Shown here: piece after piece, positions 53,327-62,211 of the stretch
How the letters are laid out: every line of letters starts with the position of its first letter
Numbering within the stretch: position 1 is the stretch's first letter
Assembly (NCBI GenBank): GCA_963838095.1
Contig: CAWIPO010000008.1
Span: 1 to 64,000 of the forward strand
Direction: 5' to 3'
From: CAWCGU01 sp963838095
GTDB lineage: Bacteria; Actinomycetota; Thermoleophilia; Solirubrobacterales; 70-9
Length of the DNA: 64,000 nucleotides
Notes under the pieces: generated by a model
Told to the model about the DNA's origin: nothing
The model's database searches: none
What the model saw: only the letters and a program-made list of their open reading frames with translations
Program-made: the position numbers and the translations under genes

Positions 53327-54777
53327 TCACCGCAGCTCAGCTCGCTTGATCTTGCCGCTGGCCGTCTTCGGGAGCGCGTCGGCGAACTCGATCACTCGCG
53401 GGAACTTGTACGGCGCCGTCGTCCGCTTCACGTGCTCCTGCAGCTCGCGCGCCAGCTCTTCGCTCGGCTCTCCATCTCCCAGCACCACCACCGCTCGCAC
53501 CACCGAGCCCCGCTCCGGGTCGGGCGCCGGCACCGCCGCCGCCTCGGCGACCGCGGGGTGGCTGACGAGCGCCGACTCGACCTCATACGGCCCGATCCGG
53601 TATCCGGAGGAGACGATGATGTCGTCGTCGCGTCCCTCGAAGCTGAGGTAGCCGTCGCCGTCCTCGCGGACCTGGTCTCCCGTCGCCCACCATTCCCCGT
53701 CGACCAGCTCCGGCGCGCCGCCTTCGACGTACCCGCTGAAGAACGTGGGGCAGGTGGCGGCGCGGATCTGCAGCTCGCCGCCCTCGACCCTGACCTCGAT
53801 TCCCGGCAGCGGCCTGCCCATCGCGCCCGGGCGGACCTCTTCGCCCGGCCCCATCCCCGTCAACGCACCGGTCTCGGTCTGGCCGTAGCCGTCGTGGACC
53901 TCGAGCCCGAGCGCGGCGCTGAAGTGAGCGCCGGTCTCGGCGTCCAGCGCCTCGCCGGCGGAGAGGAGTCGCCGCAGCGACGGGAGCGCGCGCAGCTCCG
54001 CTCTGCCGGCGAGCATCCGGTACTCGGTCGGCGCCTGGCACAGCACGTTGACCCGCTCGCGCTCGATCAGCTCCAGGCGCTCCTCGGGATCGAAGCGCCC
54101 CTCGTGCAGGAGCGCCGCGGCGCCGCCCAGCCACGGAGCGATGAACGAGTTGCGCGAGGACTTCGACCAGCCGCTGGCGGCAGTGCACCACGCCAGCTCG
54201 CCGTTCAGAGCGCCGTACCAGTGCTTGGCCTGGAGAGCCTGCCCCGGGAGGTAGCTCTGCGGGTGCACGGCGCCGCGCGGCTCACCGGTCGTGCCCGAGG
54301 TGAAGACGATCAGCGCGGGGTCTACCGGGGCCGAGGTCGGCCGGCTCGGCGGGCGGCTCCTGGGGGCGCTCCTCGTCGAGCACCTCCCTGATCTCCGCGA
54401 GCGTCATCGCCTCGACCGCGGGAGGGAGCTCGGCGGCGTAGCTCCTCGTCGAGAATCGTCAGCTTCGGGTTCGCTGCCGCCACCCGATGCTCGAGGTCGG
54501 CGCGGCGCAGCTGCACGTTGCAGGGCAGCGCGATCGCGCCGATCCGAAAGCAGGCGAGCATCGCCAGCACCCACTCGTGGCGGTTGCCGACGAGCATCAT
54601 CACCACGTCCCCGCGCCCGACGCCGCGGGCCGCCAGGGCGCCCGAAAGCCCCGCCGTCTGCGCGTACAGCTCGCCGAAATGCCACACGCGCCGGCCGCCG
54701 TCGCGGTCGATCGCGACCAGCGCGGGACGCGAGGCCGGAAAGCGCTCGAGGATCTCGACGGCGAAGTTCACGGCCAT
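53327..54777 (-). CDS. AMP-forming acyl-CoA synthetase, frameshifted
   Basis: ATG 54777. N-terminus VNFAVEILERFPASRPALVAIDRDGGRRVWHFGELYAQTAGLSGALAARGVGRGDVVMMLVGNRHEWVLAML. The P-loop-like A3 motif (VFTSGTTGEPRGAVHPQSY) spans a frame change near 54,300; another lies near 54,440. Then YGQTETGALTGMGPGEEVRPGAMGRPLPG, GEWWATGDQVREDGDGYLSFEGRDDDIIVSSGYRIGP and the catalytic Lys in PKTASGKIKRAELR. This is the acetyl-/medium-chain acyl-CoA synthetase (ACSM-like) group; the acid is unknown. Confidence 0.85.
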
Positions 54778-54830
54778 ATACTGCCGCGCGACTCACACTG
54801 GCTGCCCGCGAGCCCCCAGGGAGGATGCAA

Positions 54831-55121
54831 ATGAGAGTTCTGGTCGCCGTTTCAGCAGTAGCCGCCGCGCTCGCGCTCGCCGGTTGCTCGAAGACGATCG
54901 ACAACGAGAGCCTCGAGGGCGTGATCGGCAGCGGGATCGAGGAGCAGACCGGGGCGGAGGTCACCTCAGTCGATTGCCCGAGTGGCGAGGAGAGCGAGAC
55001 CGGGCACACCTTCCAGTGCACCGCGACGGCCGCGGACGGCACCGAGGGCACCATCGACGTCGAGGTCACCAACGGTGACAACGGCGACGTGGAGTGGCAG
55101 CTGAGCGACTCCTCCGGCTGA
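54831..55121 (+). CDS. DUF4333-type lipoprotein
   Basis: 96 residues. AGGGAGG (54818-54824) favours ATG 54831 over ATG 54825. The signal ends in a lipobox (ALALAGCSKTID). The mature domain, LEGVIGSGIEEQTGAEVTSVDCPSGEESETGHTFQCTATAADGTEGTIDVEVTNGDNGDVEWQL, has the two Cys of the DUF4333 fold. Extracytoplasmic, function unknown. Confidence 0.82.
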   Translation: MRVLVAVSAVAAALALAGCSKTIDNESLEGVIGSGIEEQTGAEVTSVDCPSGEESETGHTFQCTATAADGTEGTIDVEVTNGDNGDVEWQLSDSSG

Positions 55122-55128
55122 CGCCGGG

Positions 55129-55935
55129 CTAGCCCGCGGCCTCGGCCCTGCGCATCCCGCGCAGCGCCCAGGCGACCATCACCGTCACCAGCGCGAGCAC
55201 GACCGCAAACGCGAGCGCGACCTTGACCGGGTCGCCGATCGCGAGCCCACGGCCGGACTCGAGCAGCGGGGTGATCGGGTTCACCTGCGCCACCGCGTGC
55301 ACCCAGCCCTCGATCAGCGCGATCGGGACGTAGACGGGAGCCGTCAGCAGGGCGACGAAGACCGGGATCTGCATCAAGGGCGCGCCCTGCATGCTGCGGA
55401 TCCGCAGCGCCACCCCGGCGGAGAACAGCACCGCGGCCAGGTTCAGCAGCAGCGCGAGCCCGAACATCCCGAAGAGGTCGAGGCCGTTGCCTGTGATGTC
55501 CGCCCCGGCGACCAGCGCCACCACAACCAGCACGACCATCACCAGAGCCGCCCTGACCAGCGCGACCAGGGCATAACCGGCGATGATCGCGCTGCGATCG
55601 CGCGTCGACAGCATCAGCCGCTTCGAGAACCCCGACTCGTAGTCGCCCGCGATCGCGAAGCCGGTGAACACCCCGCCGAACGCGGCCGACTGAAGCAGGA
55701 CGAACACGAACTGGAAGGTGTTGTAGTCGGGGTAGTCGAAGCCGGGCACGTTCTCGACCGCCGAAAGCCCGCCCGCGAAGGCGGCGAAGAAGAAGATCGG
55801 CATCACGAGCGGCGGGAACAGCAGCGCCGGATTGCGGAACAGGTTGTGGAGCGATCGCCAGGCGACCGTCAGCGTCGCGCTCGTCCACCGCGATCGACGG
55901 CGCGTCCTGAACTCACCCGCGGCGGTCATCAGCAT
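55129..55935 (-). CDS. ABC-2 type transporter permease (second)
   Basis: 268 residues from ATG 55935 (MLMTAAGEFRTRRR). Six spans: NPALLFPPLVMPIFFFAAFAGGL, FQFVFVLLQSAAFGGVFTGFAIAGDYESGFSKRLMLS, then AIIAGYALVALVRAALVMVVLVVVALV and VNPITPLLESGRGLAIGDP with the ABC-2 motif. DrrB-like. Four bases separate it from the first permease gene, so the exporter is heterodimeric. Confidence 0.87.
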   Translation of the reverse strand: MLMTAAGEFRTRRRSRWTSATLTVAWRSLHNLFRNPALLFPPLVMPIFFFAAFAGGLSAVENVPGFDYPDYNTFQFVFVLLQSAAFGGVFTGFAIAGDYESGFSKRLMLSTRDRSAIIAGYALVALVRAALVMVVLVVVALVAGADITGNGLDLFGMFGLALLLNLAAVLFSAGVALRIRSMQGAPLMQIPVFVALLTAPVYVPIALIEGWVHAVAQVNPITPLLESGRGLAIGDPVKVALAFAVVLALVTVMVAWALRGMRRAEAAG

Positions 55936-55939
55936 CGGG

Positions 55940-56716
55940 CTAGGTCCTTTCCATCCGCGATCGAAGCGCGAAGCTGCAGGCGACGATCGCGATCGCGAAC
56001 AGAACCGCGGAGAAGCCGAACGCAAGCGCCAGCGCCTCGGCGTCCCAGCCGTCGATGAACAGCGAGCGGATCCCCTCGAGCATGTAGCTGACGGGGTTCC
56101 AGTCGGCGATCGTGCGGAACCAGTCGTTCTGGATCAGGTCCCGCGGGAGCGTCATCGAGCTGAAGAAGAGGATGATGAAGATCAGCGGAAAGCTGCCCTG
56201 GACCGCCTCCCCGGAGCCGGTCCGAAGCCCGATCCAGAGGCCGAAGGCGCCGAAGGTGGCCGAGATCGCGACCGAGAGCGCGATCAGCACCGGGACGCCC
56301 GCGGGCCCCGCCTCGAACTGCCCGCCCGCGAGCAGGCCGACCGACAGATACACGATCGCCTGGATCACGCCCAGCAGCAGCACGCCCGCGAGCTGGCCGG
56401 AGATGATCGCGGAGCCGTGCAGCGGCGTCAGCTGGAGGCGGTTGAAGAATCCCTGCTGGATGTCCGTGGCGAGCGCCGTGCCGCCGTTGATGGTCGCGAA
56501 CATCGCTCCCTGCAGGAAGGCGAAGGCGATCGCGAAGGTGACGTAGTTGTCGGTCGGGAACCCGGGCAGGTTCGTCGCCGCCTCGAGCCCGCTGGCGTTC
56601 ACCGCCAGCAGGATCAGCGGGAACGCGATCGCCGGCACGATCATGATCGGCTGGCGGACCGTGCGCAGAACCGAGCGCTGCGCCAGGTAGCCGACCTGGG
56701 TGAGCGCTGCGCTCAC
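55940..56716 (-). CDS. ABC-2 type transporter permease (first)
   Basis: 258 residues: QRSVLRTVRQPIMIVPAIAFPLILLAVNASGL, ATDIQQGFFNRLQLTPLHGSAIISGQLAGVLLLGVIQAIVYLSVGLLAGG, PLIFIILFFSSMTLPRDLIQNDWFRTIADWNPVSYMLEGIRSLF. A DrrB-type ABC-2 permease. The start overlaps the ATPase stop by four bases (56713-56716). It works with the second permease and the ATPase, probably exporting a hydrophobic compound or lipid. Confidence 0.88.
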   Translation of the reverse strand: MSAALTQVGYLAQRSVLRTVRQPIMIVPAIAFPLILLAVNASGLEAATNLPGFPTDNYVTFAIAFAFLQGAMFATINGGTALATDIQQGFFNRLQLTPLHGSAIISGQLAGVLLLGVIQAIVYLSVGLLAGGQFEAGPAGVPVLIALSVAISATFGAFGLWIGLRTGSGEAVQGSFPLIFIILFFSSMTLPRDLIQNDWFRTIADWNPVSYMLEGIRSLFIDGWDAEALALAFGFSAVLFAIAIVACSFALRSRMERT

Positions 56717-57710
56717 CGCTCGTCGTCCTCATCGCCCCCGTCGCGGGCGCCCTCCAGGCGCCGCCCGGTCTTGGCGAGGAAGACGTCGTCGAGGCTGGGC
56801 GCGTGCAGGTCGAGCTCGCCGACGTCGATCCCGCTCGCATCCAGTGTGCGGACGACTTCGACGAGGCTGTTTCCGCGGTCGTGGAGGCGAACGGCGACCG
56901 ATCCGTCCGAGGACGGGGTCGCCTCGCCGAAGCGCTCCAGCGCGCCCTGGAGAACGAGGCTGTCGGAGCGGTCCAGCGGAGTCGCCTCGATCGTGGGCCG
57001 GCCGATCTCGGCCTTCAGCGCCTCGGGCGTGCCTTCGGCGACCAGGCGGCCGTGATCGATGATCCCGACGCGCCCGGCGAGCTGGTCTGCCTCCTCCAGG
57101 TACTGAGTGGTCAGGAACACGGTCACCCCGTGCTCGGAGGCGAGGCCGGCCACCTCCTCCCACAGCGCCGTCCGGCTCTGCACGTCGAGCCCCGTCGTCG
57201 GCTCGTCGAGGAACAGGATCCGGGGGCGATGCAGCAGCGCCAGTGCGAGGTCGAGGCGGCGCTTCATCCCGCCCGAGTAGCCGCCCACCTTGCGGTCGGC
57301 CGCATCGGCGAGGCCGACTCGCTCCAGCAGCTCGTCGCCGCGGGGGCGGGATTCGGCACGCGGGATCGCGTGCATCCCGCCCTGAAGGCGCATGTGCTCG
57401 CGGCCGGTCAGCAGCGGATCGAGCGCCGCCTCCTGCAGAGCGACGCCGATCGCGTCGCGGACGGACGGGCCGTCGCGGACGATGTCGTATCCGGCGACGC
57501 GCGCGGTGCCGGCGGTGGGGGGAGGAGCGTGGTCAGCATGTGGACGGTGGTCGACTTGCCGGCGCCGTTGGGGCCGAGGAAGCCGTAGATCTCACCCGGC
57601 GCCACCGTCAGGTTGATGCCGTCGACGGCGCGCGGGCCCTTCTTGAACTCGCGGACGAGGTCCTCGACTTCGATCCCGTTTGCAGCTTCAGCGCTCGCTT
57701 TGCCTGTCAT
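56713..57710 (-). CDS. ABC transporter ATP-binding protein (DrrA-like), frameshifted
   Basis: ATG 57710. VREFKKGPRAVDGINLTVAPGEIYGFLGPNGAGKSTTVHML holds Walker A. A shift near 57,520 and a change of frame before 57,393 precede GREHMRLQGGMHAIPRAE, the signature YSGGMKRRLDLALALLHRP and Walker B ILFLDEPTTGLD, and the C-terminal DrrA-type extension (LDLHAPSLDDVFLAKTGRRLEG). The DrrA layout suggests drug or lipid export. The MarR gene is divergent and should repress it through the operator at 57,758. Confidence 0.87.
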
Positions 57711-57757
57711 CCCTCGATCCATTCCGGTTGACTGCCGACCCATTCCAGGCTAGCATA

Positions 57758-57780
57758 GATATTTGAACTACTCAACTATC
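57758..57780. promoter_or_regulatory. MarR-type operator
   Basis: GATATTTGA (57758-57766) and TCAACTATC (57772-57780) form an inverted repeat with a five-base spacer; 8 of 9 pairs match. It lies in the divergent region between the ABC-2 exporter operon and the MarR gene, in a short AT-rich stretch. Confidence 0.65.
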
Positions 57781-57807
57781 CAGCAAGCAGAGTATTATCA
57801 CCCTCAA

Positions 57808-58290
57808 ATGAGTACCTCGGTCTATTCAGCGCTCGACATCCGCGGCTACGCCAGTGGCCCCGCCGGCGAGGCGTGGGCGCTGATGGCGCGGCTGTTGTTC
57901 ATCTACGGCAAGCCCCGATTCCCGACGATCGCCGCCGAGCACGGCCTTCATTCCAGCCAGGCGATCTGCCTCCGACTGCTCGACGAGCCGCGGCCGATGG
58001 GCGAGCTGGCGAACGCGATGCACTGCGACAACTCGAACATCACCGGGATCGTCGACCGGCTCGAGGAGAAGGGCCTGGTCGAGCGCCGGCCGGCCGACCA
58101 CGACCGCCGCGTGAAGCTGATCGCGCCCACCCCGGAGGGAGCGAGCCTGCGCGAGACGCTGAACCGCGCGCTCGCCGAGCCTCCCCCCGCGCTGCTGGAG
58201 CTCTCCGACGCCGACCTCCACGCGCTGCGAGACATACTCCAGCGCGCGGTCGAGACGAAGACCGACGACCTGCCCGGCGGGCTTACCTAG
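57808..58290 (+). CDS. MarR-family transcriptional regulator
   Basis: 160 residues from ATG 57808; a TTG at 57763 would put coding sequence over the operator. The winged helix reads HGLHSSQAICLRLLDEPRPMGELANAMHCDNSNITGIVDRLEEKGLVERRPADHDRRVKLIAPTPEGASLRETLNRAL, with the D-x-R wing motif. The C-terminal helix dimerises. It likely represses itself and the divergent ABC-2 exporter, released by the exported compound. Confidence 0.88.
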   Translation: MSTSVYSALDIRGYASGPAGEAWALMARLLFIYGKPRFPTIAAEHGLHSSQAICLRLLDEPRPMGELANAMHCDNSNITGIVDRLEEKGLVERRPADHDRRVKLIAPTPEGASLRETLNRALAEPPPALLELSDADLHALRDILQRAVETKTDDLPGGLT

Positions 58291-58311
58291 CGCGTCCGCT
58301 TCGGCCCGGCC

Positions 58312-60900
58312 CTAAACGCTCGCGGTGGCGCTCGCCCGGTACGCGGCCGGCTCGGCCAGGCCGAGCTTCTCGTCGATGCGCTCGGGGTCGCCCGGTCGGG
58401 CGAAGTGGAAGCCCTGGGCGAGCGGGCACCTCATCGCCGCCAGCGCGCGCGCCTGCTCGGGTCGCTCCACGCCCTCGGCTACCGGCGTGATGCCGACCTT
58501 GCGGCACATCGGGATGATCGCCTCGACCACCGCCGCCGTGCGCTCGTCCTCGGTCATGCCGGCGATGAACGCGCGGTCGATCTTGAGGATGTCGATCGGC
58601 AATCGAGGGAGGTAGTGAAGAGCCGAGTGGCCGGTGCCGAAGTCGTCCACGGCCAGCTTCACGCCCAGATCTTTGAGCCCGCGCAGGCTGGTCGCGGCGG
58701 AGGGGTGCTCGACGAGGGCGCTCTCGGTGATTTCCAGCACCAGCTGCTCGGCCGGCAGGCCGGATCGCTGAAGCGCTTCGCCCGCCTGGTCGATCAGGCC
58801 CGGATCGTGAAGCTGACGGGGGGAGAGGTTGACGGCGAGGAAGAAGTCCCCGCCCGCGACCCGGGCCCACTCCTCGGCCCGCCGGCAAGCCGTCTCCAGG
58901 ACCCACCTGCCGATCGCACCGATCGCTCCCGGTGCTCTCACCCAACCCGATGAAACGCCTGGGCGGGAGCAGGCCGCGCTCGGGGTGCCTCCATCTGAGC
59001 AGAGCCTCGACCCCGTGGAGATGCCCGTTGTCGGTGGCGACGATGGGCTGGTACACCAGCTCGAACTCGTCGCGTTCCACCGCCCGTTGCAGGTCGCGCT
59101 CGAGGCCGAGCCGGTCGAGCAGGGCGGCGTGCATGCTCGGCTCGAAGACCTGGTGCGTGCCCTTGCCGCCCGCCTTTGCCGTGTACATCGCGATGTCGGC
59201 GTTACGCAGCAGCTCCTCCGCCGTCTCGCCCCCGAACGGGGTCAGGGCGATGCCGATGCTGCTGCTGACGAAGACCTCGTTGCCGGCGATCTGGAACCGT
59301 GGCCGGCAGCTTGGAACGCACCCGATCGGCAGTCGCGGTCACATGCTCGATGTTGCTGATGTCCTCGACGAGGATCGCGAACTCGTCGCCGCCGAGGCGA
59401 GCGACCGTGTCCTCGGCGCGGGCGCAATCTCGCAGCCTGGCGGCCACCGCAGCCAGCAGCTCGTCGCCGATCGCGTGGCCGAGGCTGTCGTTCACGTCCT
59501 TGAAATCGTCGAGGTCGAGGAAGATCACCGCGAGGGCGCTGTCGTGTCGCGCCCGGCGGCTGAGCGCGTGCTCGAGCCGGTCCGCGAACAGCGCCCTGTT
59601 GGCGAGATCGGTGAGCGGATCGTGAAACGCCCTGTAGGTGAGCTGCTGTCCCTCCTTGCGCTCGGTGATGTCGCGGGTGTTGATCACGAACGCTGCGACG
59701 GCCGGGTCCTCGGTGCGATTGCTGGCGATCGCCTCGACGTGACGCCAGTGTCCGTCGCGGTGGCGGACCTGGCATTCGAATTGTCTGTCCGTCCCAGGGG
59801 AGTCGCGCAGCTCGCGGGCGAGGTTGATCAGCTTCGGGACGTCCTGGGGGTGGATCAGGTCGAGCGGGGGGGAGGGGCCGAGGACGTCGCCGGGCTCGTA
59901 GCCGAGGACCTGGCGGATCGCAGGGCTCTGAAAGGCGACCGAGCCGTCGCGTCCGACGACGGTGATCATGTCGGAGGAGTTCTGAACCAGCGAGCGGAAC
60001 CGCGCCTCGCTGCGGCGCACCGCGGCGTCGCGAGCCTCGAGCTTCGTCTCCAGGCGACGCCAGAAGGAGATGTTCTCGTTCAGCGCCAGGATCTGACGCG
60101 CCACGATCAGCATCAGCACAATCGAGAGGCACCAGATCTCGAAGTCGCTCAGCCCGCCGTCGATGGCGCTCGCGGCGACCGCGATCACGCTGGCGGCGAA
60201 CGGAATCGACGGGATCAGCACGCTCGGATGCCCGGGCACGCCGGGTTCGAGCTCGTCTCGCCTTCTCGATCCAGGCCGCCGCCCGCTGAGTGCCGAGCGC
60301 AAGCAGGATCCAGCCGAGCAGCCAGCCTGCGTAGAACGCCTGCCCCGCCCCCTCCGTCCCACCCATCTCGAGCCAGGCGAGCGCGGAGCTCGCGACGGCG
60401 AGCGCGGTCAAGCCCGACGCGGCCCAGCGCAGCGCCGGGCGCGCAAACGGCTTCGCGCGGGTCAGCATCACGATCGCTGCTGCAGCGACGATGATGAAGG
60501 CGAGCGCCGGCGCCACGGTCAGCCGGGCCTGCGAGGCAGATTCGTACTGGTCGGCCAGCCCCGCCGGCCAGGCGATCAGCAACACGGACCCACCTACGAT
60601 CAGCGCGTCGACCAGCGTTCGAGCTCTGGCGCTGGTGTCGCGTGGGGACCCCGGATACTGGACCAGGGCGACGCCCGCGAGTCCCGCGCTGACCAGCCAT
60701 GGGAGCGCCACCCGCTCGTCGCCCGGCTGGGCGCCGAAGAGCCACTGCGCGCTGCCGAGCGCCCAGAATGCCGCGGCAGCGGCAACCGACGCGCACGCCC
60801 GGCATGCGCGTCCCTCCTCGCTCGCAGCCTGTCGAGCGCCGAGGATCGCAATCGCCACGGCCGCCGCGGTCCCTGACGCTGCAAGCGCGTCAGCGATCAA
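58312..60900 (-). CDS. Membrane GGDEF-EAL protein with PAS domain (c-di-GMP turnover), frameshifted
   Basis: TTG 60900 fits (LIADALAASGTAAAVAIAIL). About eight N-terminal membrane spans lead to a PAS domain (RSLVQNSSDMITVVGRDGSVAFQSPAIRQVLGYEPGDVLG), then GGDEF (FHDPLTDLANRALFADRLEHAL, ARLGGDEFAILVEDI) and EAL (ELVYQPIVATDNGHLHGVEALLRWRHPERG, LELTESALVEH-like, VDDFGTGHSALHYLPRLPIDILKID). Both active motifs are intact. Frame changes lie near 60,240, 59,300 and 58,930. It makes or breaks cyclic di-GMP in response to a membrane or internal signal; which activity dominates is not visible. Confidence 0.85.
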
Positions 60901-60987
60901 TTTGTGGGCATGGTCACCTGGGGGACGGGCACCCTGCACCCTAAATCGGATTTGGGCACTTCGACCTTGACGCGCGCCGCACGCAGC

Positions 60988-61038
60988 GAGCGGTTTCTCC
61001 GGAGCAATGAGCGGTTTCTCGAGAGTGCCGAGCGGTTT
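60988..61038. repeat. Three direct repeats of GAGCGGTTT with 21-bp period
   Basis: GAGCGGTTT begins at 60988, 61009 and 61030, exactly 21 bases (two helical turns) apart, with related bases between the first two. On the minus strand they are upstream of the GGDEF-EAL gene and touch the ferredoxin stop. They resemble tandem activator or repressor sites. Confidence 0.6.
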
Positions 61039-61291
61039 AGTCGCTGCGAACCAGCTCTGTGCCGTCGTAGAGCTTTTTGATCCGGACCGTTCCGGGTGGC
61101 GCCGCCTCGATGCAGAGCTCGCACAGCACGCACTCATCGAGGTTCTCCTCGACGAGCTCGAGCTTTCCGCCGCTTGCGGCGAAGATGTCGACCGGGCAGA
61201 CCTCATCCAATTTCGCTGCCAGCTCCGGGTCTGAGGCGACTTCGTCGTCAACCTCCACCGCGATGAAGACCCCATGCAGGTCCTCGCTCAC
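61037..61291 (-). CDS. Ferredoxin-like protein with one 4Fe-4S site (FixX-like)
   Basis: 84 residues. The four ligands are C32 (VCPVDIF) and C54, C57, C60 (DECVLCELCIEAAPPG), the FixX-type order of CP then C-x2-C-x2-C. Its ATG overlaps the sucD stop by four bases, so it is coupled to the succinyl-CoA ligase genes. It likely carries one electron to a nearby oxidoreductase. Confidence 0.8.
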   Translation of the reverse strand: MSEDLHGVFIAVEVDDEVASDPELAAKLDEVCPVDIFAASGGKLELVEENLDECVLCELCIEAAPPGTVRIKKLYDGTELVRSD

Positions 61292-62211
61292 GCCCCCACC
61301 CCCAAACGCTCAATGACCGCATCCGGGATCTCGTCGATTCGCTCGACGACCGGAATTCCCGCGGCCTCGAGGCGGGCGATCTTCTCGGTCGCGGTGTCCT
61401 CCTTGCCCTCGACGATCGTGCCGGCGTGGCCGAAGCTCATCCCCTTCATCTCGTCGTCGTCCATGAACCGGCCGGCCATGAAGGCGACGATCGGCAGCTC
61501 AGAGCCGTTCTGCTCGCGCCACTCGACGAGCTGGGCCTCCATCCGGCCGCCCGGCTCGGTGTAGATCACGATCGCCTCGGTCTGCTCGTCCTCCTCGAAC
61601 AGCGGCATCAGCTCGGCGTAGGTGGAGCCGATGATCGCGTCGCCGCCGATCGAGACCGCGGTCGATTGCCCGAGCCCGGCGGCCTTCAGGGTCGAGGAGA
61701 TCTCGGTCGTCATCCCGCCCGAGCGCGACATCACGCCGATCGACCCCGGCGTGTAGGACTTGGCGGCGTCCTTCGCCGGGCCGCCGATGCCGCCCATCTT
61801 GATCACGTCGGGGACGATCAGGCCGAGGCAGTTCGGCCCGATGATCCTCGCGTCCTGATAGTCCGCCATCGCGACCATCTCGGCGACGTCGGCGCGTGGA
61901 ATGCGCTCGGTGACGACGACGATCAGCTTGATCCCGCCGACCAGCGCCTCGAGCACAGCGTCCTTGGTGAAGGCGGGAGGGACGGTGACGACCGAGCCGT
62001 CGATCGGCCCGCCGTGGTGGTCAACCGCCTGCTCGACGGTGTCGAAGACCGGGACGCCGTGCACGTCGCGGCCCTTTCGCCCCGGGGTGACGCCGGCGAC
62101 GATCTTCGCGCCGGTGCCGTAGTCGAGGCACTCGCGTGTGAGGTTCACCGCTTCGCGCCCCGTGATCCCCTGGACGATGAAGGTGAAGTCTGGGTGGAGG
62201 AGGATGCTCAC
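61288..62211 (-). CDS. sucD: Succinyl-CoA ligase (ADP/GDP-forming), alpha subunit
   Basis: 307 residues from GTG 62211, overlapping the sucC stop (GTGA). FIVQGITGREAVNLTRECLDYGTGAKIVAGVTPGRKGRDVHGVPVF is the CoA-binding Rossmann domain. IGPNCLGLIVPD and SIGVMSRSGGMTTEI follow, and the phosphorylated His is in MKGMSFGHAGTIVEG. Catalyses the substrate-level phosphorylation step of the TCA cycle with SucC. Intact. Confidence 0.95.
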   Translation of the reverse strand: MSILLHPDFTFIVQGITGREAVNLTRECLDYGTGAKIVAGVTPGRKGRDVHGVPVFDTVEQAVDHHGGPIDGSVVTVPPAFTKDAVLEALVGGIKLIVVVTERIPRADVAEMVAMADYQDARIIGPNCLGLIVPDVIKMGGIGGPAKDAAKSYTPGSIGVMSRSGGMTTEISSTLKAAGLGQSTAVSIGGDAIIGSTYAELMPLFEEDEQTEAIVIYTEPGGRMEAQLVEWREQNGSELPIVAFMAGRFMDDDEMKGMSFGHAGTIVEGKEDTATEKIARLEAAGIPVVERIDEIPDAVIERLGVGA

